From an uncultured Veillonella sp. (GTDB lineage Bacteria > Bacillota > Negativicutes > Veillonellales > Veillonellaceae): DNA of 40,850 nucleotides. Position numbers and translations under genes: made by a program. The notes beneath the pieces are model-generated. The model saw only the letters and a list, made by a program, of their open reading frames with translations, did no database searches and was not told the origin of the DNA. This document shows, in pieces, positions 17,309 through 25,368 of this stretch. The stretch spans positions 1-40,850 of the forward strand of contig UQVF01000011.1 in assembly GCA_900544365.1 (NCBI GenBank). Reading direction: 5' to 3'. Within the stretch, counting starts at the first letter, position 1; each line of letters begins with the position of its first letter.

Positions 17309-18262
17309 TTAAAAGAAATCATTTTTCCAAAGCCAATAGCCTGCCAGCGCTGCAAAGCTTATGCCAATACCAATCACATACTCAAAGCCATATTCCATAT
17401 CAGCAAATGGCACCGGTACATTGATACCCCACAAGCTAAAGATTGCCGTTGGTACCGCTAGCATAATTGTCATAGCTGCCAATAATTTCATAACTAAGTT
17501 TAAATTGTTAGAAATAATTGATGTAAAGGCATTCATCATATTCATCAAAATATTAGAATACATTTCAACCATTTCCACAGCCTGCTTGTTCTCAATGATT
17601 ACATCTTCTAATAGATCTTCATCTTCTTCATAGATTTTCAACAAATAACGCACATCATCATGACGACGAATGCGCAAAATCCGTTCCATTACCGTTCCAT
17701 TACCACGCAGTGCAGAGGTAAAATAGGTCATGGATTTTTGTAATTCCAACAATTGAAACAAATCTTTATTCCGTGTCGTATGTCGCAATGTTTTTTCAAT
17801 GTCATCCGTACGGCGGTCGATTTGTTGTAAGTATCGCAAATATAGTACCGCTGTGCGATACATGATTTGGAACAGAAATCTTGTCTTTTTAAAAGTATAG
17901 AAAGTTGGCATTTGATTGCTCAAGAACGGATAGAGCACCTCTGCTTCTTCTAAACAGATAGTAATAAAGAAATCTTCTGTCACAAATACACCCAAAGGTA
18001 CTGCATCATATACATCAGAACCACGCAGTACTGGAATGTTAATAACGACGAAAATGTATTCATCTTCAATTTCTACGTGAGACCGTTCTTCCGTATCCAA
18101 AGCTGCTTTCAGTACGTCCGTTGGAATCTGTGTCATCATATTGACGATAGCCAACTCATCGGGGTCTGGGTTCACCAAATTTATCCATGAACCTTTTGTA
18201 GCATCTTGTACAGTGGAATCTGTAAATAATTCCCCCTCTACGTGTTTGTGTACCGTTAACAT
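17309..18262 (-). CDS. CorA-family divalent cation transporter with GIN instead of GMN
   Basis: A pentameric inner-membrane channel that lets Mg2+ (or Co2+, Ni2+, or Zn2+ in relatives) cross. It has 317 residues from the ATG at 18262, with GGAGGTG 5 nt upstream. A long cytoplasmic domain (residues 1-255) with helices such as LQKSMTYFTSALRGNG precedes two C-terminal membrane helices ending in the short tail WKNDFF. The selectivity motif at the end of the first helix reads SLWGINVPVPF (G279-I-N), where classical CorA has GMN. GIN also occurs in the ZntB branch and in many Firmicute homologues, so ion specificity cannot be assumed to be Mg2+. Single gene with its own terminator. Confidence 0.88.
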   Translation of the reverse strand: MLTVHKHVEGELFTDSTVQDATKGSWINLVNPDPDELAIVNMMTQIPTDVLKAALDTEERSHVEIEDEYIFVVINIPVLRGSDVYDAVPLGVFVTEDFFITICLEEAEVLYPFLSNQMPTFYTFKKTRFLFQIMYRTAVLYLRYLQQIDRRTDDIEKTLRHTTRNKDLFQLLELQKSMTYFTSALRGNGTVMERILRIRRHDDVRYLLKIYEEDEDLLEDVIIENKQAVEMVEMYSNILMNMMNAFTSIISNNLNLVMKLLAAMTIMLAVPTAIFSLWGINVPVPFADMEYGFEYVIGIGISFAALAGYWLWKNDFF

Positions 18263-18413
18263 GTGACACCTCCTTAACGTCTTAATAACCCTATCCTTTA
18301 TCTTAATCAATCGAGGCCGATTCGTCAATTTTTTTATGATTTATTATGAAAGTTTCTAACAACGTTTCCATTTTCCCCTCCCTCAATGTATAGGAGTACA
18401 TACATACCTCTAC

Positions 18414-18458
18414 ACAACAAAAAGGACCTAGCTCACTGGCTAAGTCCTTTTTGTTGTA
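18414..18458 (-). terminator. Terminator downstream of P-type ATPase copy 1
   Basis: A long stem of ACAACAAAAAGGAC plus TAGC pairs with GCTA plus GTCCTTTTTGTTGT around 6 nt, with one mismatch. T runs lie on both sides, so it may work for the ATPase leftward and against read-through from the right. ATPase copy 2 has a related hairpin at 21168-21199. Confidence 0.85.
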
Positions 18459-18514
18459 TAGTTATTATGTTGTGATATACCTTGTATAGTTACAAGGAGG
18501 GAAGATATCACGAT

Positions 18515-18553
18515 CCTCCTGCTACATAGTTGGGCGTACATGCTAGCAGGAGG
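18515..18553 (-). repeat. Conserved 3' hairpin after ATPase copy 1
   Basis: CCTCCTGCTA (18515-18524) pairs with TAGCAGGAGG (18544-18553), with CATAGTTGGGCGTACATG as the loop. The same stem and nearly the same loop recur at 21270-21308 after copy 2. It begins only 8 nt from the ATPase stop codon. Confidence 0.75.
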
Positions 18554-18560
18554 GCCTGTC

Positions 18561-20654
18561 TTATTTACTGTAAAAAATACGGATAGAGTTCAAGATACAC
18601 AAGATAGATACTCCTGTATCTGCAAAAACTGCGACCCACATATTCGCAAAGCCAGCCAAACCAGCAATCATAACAACGATTTTTACGGCAATAGCGAAGA
18701 AAATATTTTGCCATGCAATGGACAATGTACGGTCCGCAATGCTCAAAGAACGCCATACTGAATCTAGGTTAGAGTTCATGTACACCACATCTGCCGCTTC
18801 GATAGCAGAGTCTGCACCACTACCCATAGCACCGCCTACGTCAGCACCTGTCAATACAGGGGCATCATTGATGCCATCACCTACGAACATGACAGAACCA
18901 TGATCATTACGTAGAGACTGTACCACTTCTAATTTATCTTGTGGTAATAACTCAGCACGTACTCCTTGGATACCTACTTGTTGAGCAATATACTTTGCAC
19001 TAGCTGCCACATCACCTGTAAGCATCACTGTTTGATATCCTTTGCCGTTCATACGACGAATGGCTTCCTTAGAATCAGCTTTTAAAGCGTCAGCAATGAT
19101 GATACGGCCTACGTATTGACCATCAACAGCTACGAATACTTCACTACCATACACATAATCAATCAATGGCGTTGCAATATTTTCTTTCGCCAACAAACGA
19201 CCATTGCCGACTAATACAGCATGACCTTCTACGGTGCCTACCATGCCGTGACCAGAGATTTCTTTTACATCCTTGGCCGCATTAAACTCTACCCCTCTAC
19301 GTTGTACTTCTTCTACGATAGACATTGCAATTGGGTGTGTAGATACGGCTTCTAAGGCTGCTGCATATTGCAACACTTCGTTTTCTGTATAGCCACTAGT
19401 TACTTCTACTGTTTGTACGTTGAAAGTACCTGTTGTGATAGTACCTGTTTTATCAAATGCAATAGCTTTCACACGGCTCATAGCCTCGATTGCTTTACCA
19501 CCTTTGAACAAAATGCCTTGTCGAGAACCAGCACCGATACCGGAGAAGAATGCCAATGGTACAGACAACACTAAGGCACATGGGCAAGATACCACTAGGA
19601 ATGTTAACGCTGTGTAAATCCAATATTGCCATTCCCCTGTAAATAGAGGCGGTACAACAGCAACAATAATAGCTAACGCCACAACGATTGGAGTATATAC
19701 ACGAGAGAATCGAGTAATGAAACGATCGATTTTTGGTTTCGATGCCGCTGCATTTTCCACAGCGTCTAGAATGCGCATAACCATGGAATCTTTTAATTCG
19801 TGAGTCACTTCTAAGACAATGCGACCATCCACGTTGATACAGCCAGACATCACTTCTGTACCTACTGTAGCGCTCACTGGAACTGGTTCACCAGTTACCG
19901 CTGCTGTGTCGATACGTGTGGTCCCTTCTACTACACGACCATCCAATGGAATACGGTCCCCAGGACGAATTTCGATATGAGATCCTACTTGTACATCTTC
20001 TGGATTCACCACATGCACACTGCCGTCACAAACGATTAAACGCACTTCTTCTGGACGAAGATCTACTGCATCCATTACGGCATTACGGCTGCGTTCTGTA
20101 GCACGTTCTTCAAAATAAATCCCTACTTGGAAGAACAACATAACGCCTACAGCCTCTGCGTATTCACCAATGATTAAAGCACCAATGGTAGCAATGGACA
20201 TCAAGAAGTTTTCATCAAAGAATTTGCCTTTCATGCCATTTTTAATAGCAGCCCATACAATACGCCAACCTAATACAACAAAGGTTACCAGCAACAATGG
20301 TATCATATATTGATCTGGTACCCAATTCGTAAGCTCTGCCACTGCCATTACGATAGCTCCGACGATTATGGCAGATAAACTAGCATTGTGTTCATGATCA
20401 TGGTCATCGTGTTTAGCGTTTTTAGCAGCACGCACAAATGGCACCACTACCACACCATCTTCTGTGGCATCACAAACCTCTTGAATTTGTTCTTGTAAAG
20501 CCTCCGTGTCTTCTACGGTAGACGTAATCCGCAATTGTTTCGTACCAATTGTGAAAGTCGCTGCCGACACAGATTCTAGTTGATTTAATTTTTCTTCAAT
20601 GACACTAGCGCAATTTGCACAGTTCAAATTTTGTAATGTAAAAATGCGTTCCAT
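18561..20654 (-). CDS. Zn/Cd/Pb-type P1B ATPase, copy 1
   Basis: An inner-membrane pump that exports soft heavy metals using ATP; 697 residues. An N-terminal heavy-metal-associated domain has NCANC (C12, C15). A short His/Asp linker (HDDHDHEH, 82-89) follows. The core has TGEPVP (254-259), membrane motif SCPCAL (CPC at 357-359), phosphorylation site DKTGT (D401), the HP locus STHP (438-441) and GDGINDAP (592-599). In the last membrane pair, K658 and D679 are spaced 21 residues apart, exactly as K693 and D714 of E. coli ZntA. This argues for Zn2+/Cd2+/Pb2+ and against CopA-type copper. AAGGAG precedes the ATG. A near-identical second copy lies upstream on the same strand. Confidence 0.92.
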   Translation of the reverse strand: MERIFTLQNLNCANCASVIEEKLNQLESVSAATFTIGTKQLRITSTVEDTEALQEQIQEVCDATEDGVVVVPFVRAAKNAKHDDHDHEHNASLSAIIVGAIVMAVAELTNWVPDQYMIPLLLVTFVVLGWRIVWAAIKNGMKGKFFDENFLMSIATIGALIIGEYAEAVGVMLFFQVGIYFEERATERSRNAVMDAVDLRPEEVRLIVCDGSVHVVNPEDVQVGSHIEIRPGDRIPLDGRVVEGTTRIDTAAVTGEPVPVSATVGTEVMSGCINVDGRIVLEVTHELKDSMVMRILDAVENAAASKPKIDRFITRFSRVYTPIVVALAIIVAVVPPLFTGEWQYWIYTALTFLVVSCPCALVLSVPLAFFSGIGAGSRQGILFKGGKAIEAMSRVKAIAFDKTGTITTGTFNVQTVEVTSGYTENEVLQYAAALEAVSTHPIAMSIVEEVQRRGVEFNAAKDVKEISGHGMVGTVEGHAVLVGNGRLLAKENIATPLIDYVYGSEVFVAVDGQYVGRIIIADALKADSKEAIRRMNGKGYQTVMLTGDVAASAKYIAQQVGIQGVRAELLPQDKLEVVQSLRNDHGSVMFVGDGINDAPVLTGADVGGAMGSGADSAIEAADVVYMNSNLDSVWRSLSIADRTLSIAWQNIFFAIAVKIVVMIAGLAGFANMWVAVFADTGVSILCILNSIRIFYSK

Positions 20655-20831
20655 AGTAACTCCTTTTTATTGATATATTACATACGTTTTATACTTGAGT
20701 GTTTATTCATATGTTTATTATATCTACAAAATTCTATTTTGTCAATACATGATTACTTATTCATTTATTATTTTTTTATCTATATTTTTATCTCATTTCT
20801 ATAATAAAAAACACCCTAGTACTTAGAGTAC
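20655..20831. other. Leader of ATPase copy 1
   Basis: AT-rich leader between the tRNA-like element and the ATPase start. It holds a short hairpin (GTACT/AGTAC, near 20819-20831) followed on the minus strand by a T run near 20810. No coding frame is visible. Confidence 0.5.
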
Positions 20832-20911
20832 AAAAAATACTGTATGCGGATTCGAACCGCATCTTTATAACAATCTGTTATCGTCGTGCCAGTAGACCAA
20901 CAGTATTTTTT
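20832..20911 (-). ncRNA. tRNA-like RNA element, copy 1
   Basis: On the minus strand, 5' ATACTGT (20906-20900) pairs perfectly with 3' ACAGTAT (20843-20837) like an acceptor stem. Then come TG, a D-arm GTC-TACTGGCAC-GAC with A14, G18-G19 and A21 in place, an anticodon-like stem ATAAC/GTTAT, a 4-nt variable region, and a T-arm GCGG-TTCGAAT-CCGC with an extra A-T pair. The anticodon-like loop is only 5 nt (AGATT), or 7 nt without U33, so a working decoding tRNA is unlikely. The outer stem continues into A/T runs that could terminate transcription. It lies about 180 nt upstream of ATPase copy 1. Copy 2 is at 23462-23541. Confidence 0.6.
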
Positions 20912-20931
20912 TATTTATTCTTTTTTACTAC

Positions 20932-21055
20932 AAATTTGATAGCCTTGCAAATAAATCATTTTTATAACCAAATCTACCAATCAGGAAAAGAAAATATTTC
21001 AACTATCGTTTTATTGAAAGACGAAACATTTTGGATGACACAAAACGATAAATTA
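20932..21055 (+). pseudogene. Remnant of a duplicated rhuM 5' region
   Basis: Bases 20972-21050 still read IYQSGKENIST, then VLLKDETFWMTQNDK, closely matching the start of the intact RhuM protein (IYQSGQENIST, VLFKDETFWITQKDM at about 23829-23905). The bases before it (20932-20966) match the leader region at 23562-23597. About 200 bp between these two segments are missing, as is everything after residue 45 or so. No start codon or ribosome site remains. It marks the end of the duplicated unit. Confidence 0.8.
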
Positions 21056-21086
21056 CTTCTAAAGCAACACAAATAGATCTATACAC

Positions 21087-21118
21087 AAAAGCCAGCAGTC
21101 CCTATGTTCTGCTAGCTT
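21087..21118. terminator. Hairpin between the rhuM remnant and the 26-bp repeat
   Basis: AAAGCCAGCAG pairs with CTGCTAGCTTT with one mismatch and a 10-nt loop. It could act as a weak terminator in either direction. Confidence 0.45.
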
Positions 21119-21121
21119 TCA

Positions 21122-21147
21122 GGGTTATAGGACAAAATGAGTTGGTA
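21122..21147 (+). repeat. 26-bp dispersed repeat, copy A
   Basis: The sequence starting gggttataggacaaaatgag and ending ttggta occurs again, exactly and in reverse orientation, at 34216-34241. No gene covers either site. It could be an insertion-sequence end or a short dispersed repeat. Confidence 0.75.
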
Positions 21148-21167
21148 GACTATGTCCCCACACGACA

Positions 21168-21199
21168 AAGAGGACTTAGCCTAATGGCCAAGTCCTCTT
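21168..21199 (-). terminator. Terminator downstream of ATPase copy 2
   Basis: AAGAGGACTT (21168-21177) pairs perfectly with AAGTCCTCTT (21190-21199), with AGCC/GGCC near the loop. It is the counterpart of the hairpin at 18414-18458; both contain the AGGACxTAGC core. Confidence 0.75.
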
Positions 21200-21269
21200 C
21201 GCTGTATACTTGTTATGTAGTGACATATACCTTATATAACTACAAAAAAAGGGGAAAGATATCACAATG

Positions 21270-21308
21270 CCTCCTGCTACATAGTTGGGCATACATGCTA
21301 GCAGGAGG
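21270..21308 (-). repeat. Conserved 3' hairpin after ATPase copy 2
   Basis: The same 10-bp stem as at 18515-18553 (CCTCCTGCTA/TAGCAGGAGG) with a loop differing at one base (CATAGTTGGGCATACATG). It sits 8 nt from the ATPase stop. Confidence 0.75.
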
Positions 21309-21315
21309 ACTTATA

Positions 21316-23409
21316 TTATTTACTGTAGAAAATACGGACAGAGTTAAAGATGCAAAGAATGGATACCCCTGTATCTGCAAAAACTGCCACCCACATATTT
21401 GCAAAGCCAAATACACCAGCCACCATAACGATAATTTTTACAGCAATGGCGAAGAAAATATTTTGCCATGCAATGGACAAGGTACGTTCTGCAATACTTA
21501 AGGAACGCCATACAGAATCTAGGTTGGAATTCATATATACCACGTCTGCTGCTTCGATGGCAGAGTCTGCACCACTACCCATAGCACCACCTACATCAGC
21601 ACCTGTCAATACAGGTGCATCATTGATACCATCACCTACGAACATGACAGAACCATGGTCATTACGAAGAGATTGCACTACTTCTAATTTATCTTGTGGT
21701 AATAATTCAGCACGAACACCTTGAATGCCTACTTCTTGGGCAATATGGTTCGCACTAGATGCCACATCACCTGTGAGCATCACTGTATGATATCCTTTTT
21801 CATTCATACGACCGATGGCCTCTTTAGAATCCTCTTTCACAGCATCGGCAATGACGATACGGCCTACATATTGACCATCAATAGCTACGAATACTTCACT
21901 ACCATATACATGTTCAATGGTTGGTACCGTTACATGTTCTGTTTCTAATAAACGACCATTACCAACCAATACGGTATGGCCTTCTACAGTACCTACCATA
22001 CCATGACCAGAGATTTCTTTTACATCCTTAGCCGCAGTAAACTCTACTCCTCTACGCTGTACTTCTTCTACAATGGACATAGCAATCGGATGTGTAGAAC
22101 CAGCTTCTAGAGCCGCTGCATATTGCAACACTTCATTATCTGTATAAGTACCAGCTACTTCTACTGTTTGTACGTTGAAAGTGCCAGTTGTGATAGTACC
22201 CGTTTTATCGAAGGCAATCGCTTTCACGCGACTCATAGCCTCGATCGATTTACCACCTTTGAACAAGATACCTTGTTTAGAACCAGCACCGATACCAGAG
22301 AAGAATGCCAAAGGCACAGACAATACAAGAGCACATGGGCAAGATACTACTAAGAATGTTAAAGCTGTATAAATCCAATATTGCCATTCTCCTGTGAATA
22401 GAGGAGGTACTACGGCAACGATAATAGCCAAAGCTACTACGATTGGTGTATATACACGAGAGAAACGAGTAATGAAACGATCAATCTTTGGTTTCGATGC
22501 CGCTGCATGTTCCACAGCATCAAGAATGCGCATAACCATGGAATCTTTTAATTCATGCGTTACTTCTAAGACAATACGCCCATCCACATTGATGCACCCA
22601 GACATCACTTCTGTACCTGCGGTAGCGCTCACTGGAACTGGTTCACCAGTTACCGCTGCTGTATCGATACGCGTAGTACCTTCTACTATACGGCCATCCA
22701 ATGGAATACGATCACCAGGACGAATTTCGATATGAGACCCTACTTGTACATCTTCTGGATTCACCACCTGCACGCTACCATCACAAACGATTAAACGCAC
22801 TTCTTCTGGACGAAGATCCACTGCATCCATAACCGCATTACGACTGCGTTCTGTAGCACATTCCTCAAAATAAATACCCATTTGGAAGAACAACATAACC
22901 CAAACAGCCTCTACATATTCACCGATGATTAACGCACCAATAGTAGCAACAGACATCAAGAAGTTTTCATCGAATAATTTACCTTTCATAATATTTTTAA
23001 TCGCTGCCCATGCAATGCGCCAACCTAGTACAACAAAGGTTATAATTAATAATGGAGTCAGGTATTGCTCTGGCACCCAATTTGTAAACTCTGCTACCAC
23101 TATCACGATAGCGCCTATAATAATCCCCGCTAAACTAGAATTATGCTCATGGTCATCCTCTACTTGTTGTGCTTTTTTAGGTGCACGCACAAATGGTACC
23201 ACTACTACACCATCTTCCGTAGCATCGCACACCGCTTGGATTTGATCGCGTAACATATCTGTATCTTCTATACTAGAGGTAATGCGTAATTGCTGGGTGC
23301 CAAGCGTGAAAGTTGCTGCCGACACAGATTCTAGTTGATTTAATTTTGCTTCAATCACGCTAGCGCAATTGGCACAGTTCAAATTTTGTAATTTAAAAAT
23401 GCGTTCCAT
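21316..23409 (-). CDS. Zn/Cd/Pb-type P1B ATPase, copy 2
   Basis: Tandem paralogue of the ATPase at 18561, also 697 residues and by eye about nine in ten identical. All motifs are kept: NCANC (C12, C15), TGEPVP, SCPCAL, DKTGT, GDGINDAP, and the K658/D679 pair typical of ZntA. Differences cluster in the metal-binding domain and linker (QQVEDDHEH instead of a longer His/Asp run), in the membrane region and in the nucleotide domain, while residues about 185-420 are almost unchanged. Two substitutions stand out next to the second membrane pair: G170 to W and R184 to C. The HP motif is the more canonical EAGSTHP here. AAGGAG precedes the ATG. It is likely active, but with possibly shifted affinity or regulation. 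Confidence 0.92.
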   Translation of the reverse strand: MERIFKLQNLNCANCASVIEAKLNQLESVSAATFTLGTQQLRITSSIEDTDMLRDQIQAVCDATEDGVVVVPFVRAPKKAQQVEDDHEHNSSLAGIIIGAIVIVVAEFTNWVPEQYLTPLLIITFVVLGWRIAWAAIKNIMKGKLFDENFLMSVATIGALIIGEYVEAVWVMLFFQMGIYFEECATERSRNAVMDAVDLRPEEVRLIVCDGSVQVVNPEDVQVGSHIEIRPGDRIPLDGRIVEGTTRIDTAAVTGEPVPVSATAGTEVMSGCINVDGRIVLEVTHELKDSMVMRILDAVEHAAASKPKIDRFITRFSRVYTPIVVALAIIVAVVPPLFTGEWQYWIYTALTFLVVSCPCALVLSVPLAFFSGIGAGSKQGILFKGGKSIEAMSRVKAIAFDKTGTITTGTFNVQTVEVAGTYTDNEVLQYAAALEAGSTHPIAMSIVEEVQRRGVEFTAAKDVKEISGHGMVGTVEGHTVLVGNGRLLETEHVTVPTIEHVYGSEVFVAIDGQYVGRIVIADAVKEDSKEAIGRMNEKGYHTVMLTGDVASSANHIAQEVGIQGVRAELLPQDKLEVVQSLRNDHGSVMFVGDGINDAPVLTGADVGGAMGSGADSAIEAADVVYMNSNLDSVWRSLSIAERTLSIAWQNIFFAIAVKIIVMVAGVFGFANMWVAVFADTGVSILCIFNSVRIFYSK

Positions 23410-23424
23410 CGTATCTCCTTATAA

Positions 23425-23461
23425 AGTATAATATAAAAGCACTCTATTATTTTAGAGTGCT
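23425..23461 (-). terminator. Hairpin between tRNA-like copy 2 and ATPase copy 2
   Basis: On the minus strand AGCACTC and GAGTGCT pair around a 10-nt AT loop, followed by TTTTATATT. It lies in the leader between the tRNA-like element and the ATPase, so it may attenuate transcription. Confidence 0.6.
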
Positions 23462-23541
23462 AAAAAGCGCTGTATGCGGATTCGAACCGCATCTTTATAA
23501 CAATATGTTATCGTCGTGCCAGTAGACCAACAACGATTTTT
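23462..23541 (-). ncRNA. tRNA-like RNA element, copy 2
   Basis: The 62-nt core (23471-23532) is identical to copy 1 except for one base in the anticodon-like loop (ATATT instead of AGATT). The flanking acceptor-like arms differ, yet still pair on the minus strand: CGTTGT with ACAGCG, including one G-U pair that works only in minus-strand RNA. This compensated change supports a functional RNA read in the same direction as the ATPase. The T-arm GCGG-TTCGAAT-CCGC and D-loop GG are intact. It starts about 60 nt upstream of ATPase copy 2. Confidence 0.6.
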
Positions 23542-23787
23542 TATTTGTTTTATTATCCCACAAATTTGATAGACTTGCAACTAAAGCATTTGTATGGGCA
23601 AAGATAATATTGGATAATTATTGGGTAAATTTCGTTTTTAGTTCTAATATCCAGTTAAATCCAAATATCTCTTAATATGCTCTACGATTGTTATAGATGT
23701 TGTCCTATTTCTCCTTGACTTTGCCCCTCTGATAAGATGTAATATAAGTAAGAGAAAGAGCAGTACATGACACTAAGGAGGCCTAAC

Positions 23788-24795
23788 ATGATTCCTATCG
23801 ACTCTGCTTTACATGGAGATGTAATCATCTACCAATCAGGACAAGAAAATATTTCTACCAATGTTCTATTTAAAGACGAAACATTTTGGATAACACAAAA
23901 AGATATGGCGACGTTATTTTGCGTTGATATATCCACCATTAATTACCATTTAAAAGAAACATTTGATTCTGAAGAATTATCAGAAGAGTCAACTATTGGA
24001 AAATTTCCAATAGTTCGCTTAGAGGGTACCAGAAAAGTAACTCGCACCATCACTTTCTACAACCTAGACGCTATCATCGCTGTTGGCTATCGTGTAAACT
24101 CCAAAGAGGCTACGCAATTCCGTATTTGGGCTACCAAGGTATTACGAGAGTATATTGTAAAAGGATTTGCCCTCAACGATGATATGCTAAAAAATGGAAC
24201 TCCATTTGGCCAAAACTATTTCAAAGAACTCTTACGTAGAGTCCAATCCATTCGAGCTAGCGAACGCCAAATCTATCAACAAATTACAGATATATTTGCA
24301 GAATGTTCCATTGACTACGATGTGCAAGATCCTTTCACTCGTCAATTTTACGCCATGGTGCAAAACAAATTCCATTATGCTATTACAGGTAAAACTGCAG
24401 CTGAAATTATTTATAATGCCGTTGATAGAGATAAACCACACATGGGATTACAAACTTGGAAAAACTCTCCTCATGGGCGCATTCATAAATCTGATGTAAC
24501 CATCGCAAAAAATTATTTAACCACTGACGAAATACGTAAACTAGAACGAACTGTATCCTCCTTTTTTGACTATATCGAAGGCATTATCGAACGGAAACAT
24601 ACTTTCACTATGAAAGCCTTTGCTGAAAGCGTAGATAAATTCCTATCTTTTAACGAATATGAAGTGCTCACTAATAAAGGGCATATTTCAAAACTACAAG
24701 CTGATAAGAAAGCAGTTACTGAGTATAAAGAATTTAATCGTACGCAGAAAGTATTCTCTGATTTTGATAGAATCATACACAAGCAAAACGAGTAA
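23788..24795 (+). CDS. RhuM-family protein
   Basis: A 335-residue protein of the Virulence_RhuM family (named after rhuM in Salmonella pathogenicity island 3), biochemical role unknown. The N-terminal half has the typical FKDETFWITQKDMATLFCVD, SKEATQFRIWATKVLREYI and YNLDAIIAVGYRVNS segments, which resemble a phage Bro/KilA-type DNA-binding region. The C-terminal half is helical (KAFAESVDKFLSFNEYEVL). The ATG at 23788 has AAGGAGG 8 nt upstream; an ATG at 23767 is in frame but lies before that site. It is divergent from ATPase copy 2 and ends at a bidirectional terminator. A decayed second copy lies at 20932-21055. Confidence 0.88.
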   Translation: MIPIDSALHGDVIIYQSGQENISTNVLFKDETFWITQKDMATLFCVDISTINYHLKETFDSEELSEESTIGKFPIVRLEGTRKVTRTITFYNLDAIIAVGYRVNSKEATQFRIWATKVLREYIVKGFALNDDMLKNGTPFGQNYFKELLRRVQSIRASERQIYQQITDIFAECSIDYDVQDPFTRQFYAMVQNKFHYAITGKTAAEIIYNAVDRDKPHMGLQTWKNSPHGRIHKSDVTIAKNYLTTDEIRKLERTVSSFFDYIEGIIERKHTFTMKAFAESVDKFLSFNEYEVLTNKGHISKLQADKKAVTEYKEFNRTQKVFSDFDRIIHKQNE

Positions 24796-24814
24796 CAGAG
24801 TAAATCATAAATGA

Positions 24815-24846
24815 AAACCCCGTAAACACGTGTGTTTACGGGGTTT
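24815..24846. terminator. Bidirectional terminator between rhuM and ferredoxin
   Basis: A perfect 14-bp stem, AAACCCCGTAAACA with TGTTTACGGGGTTT, has a 4-nt loop. A/T runs lie on both sides. It serves the convergent genes. Confidence 0.9.
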
Positions 24847-24860
24847 GTTATTAGCTTAAA

Positions 24861-25025
24861 TTATTCAGCTGTGATTGTTGCTACTGGGCAAACGGATTCG
24901 CAAGAACCGCAATCAATGCAAGTTTCATTGATTTCGTATTTAACTTCGCCTTCAGTAATTGCTCCTACTGGACAAACAGAAGCACAAGAACCACATTTAA
25001 TGCATGCATCACCAATAACGCGCAT
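24861..25025 (-). CDS. 2[4Fe-4S] ferredoxin
   Basis: A 54-residue clostridial-type ferredoxin that carries single electrons between cytoplasmic oxidoreductases. Two cysteine clusters are complete: C8, C11, C14, C18-P and C36, C39, C42, C46-P. The internal repeat (CIKCGSCASVCPVGAI and CIDCGSCESVCPVATI) shows the ancient duplication. I chose the ATG at 25025 because GGAGGTG lies 5 nt upstream; a longer reading would add a hydrophobic stretch. Single gene, ending at the shared terminator. Confidence 0.95.
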   Translation of the reverse strand: MRVIGDACIKCGSCASVCPVGAITEGEVKYEINETCIDCGSCESVCPVATITAE

Positions 25026-25368
25026 GAGACACCTCCATAAAAAATAGAAATTCGCTAACTTTATGATTATCATTTACTAAGGTACTTACCTTTTTTACAT
25101 TCTCATTATTGCACGTTTTTTTAGTCTTGTCAAATATTTCTATATACTTTTTGTATCGAATTTTTACAAGTAATGTTGCATTTTTTGTATCACTGAGTCC
25201 ATATATTACGCTATTTGATAGGATTTATCATTTGTATTTAACTAAATATACAAACAATAACTATAGCCCCTCATATTCTCAATTATTCCTTCTCAATATG
25301 CATTTTGATAATAATTATATTATCAACTAGATACTGCAGCAATTTCACGGTAACTATATCCTATCCAA
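25026..25368. other. AT-rich intergenic region, no gene seen
   Basis: About 340 bp, very AT-rich. A plus-strand frame at 25109-25330 lacks a ribosome site and encodes a Tyr/Ile/Phe-rich chance peptide. The ferredoxin promoter must lie in the right-hand neighbour of its start, but no clear -35/-10 pair stood out. Confidence 0.5.

Noticed and set aside
20832..20911. A normal functional tRNA gene
   Set aside because: The T-arm and acceptor look right, but the anticodon-like loop has 5 nt or lacks U33, and no CCA is encoded, unlike the five real tRNAs at 37283-37718.
18561..23409. Copper-exporting CopA
   Set aside because: The CopA motifs in the last membrane helices are missing; the K/D pair matches ZntA.
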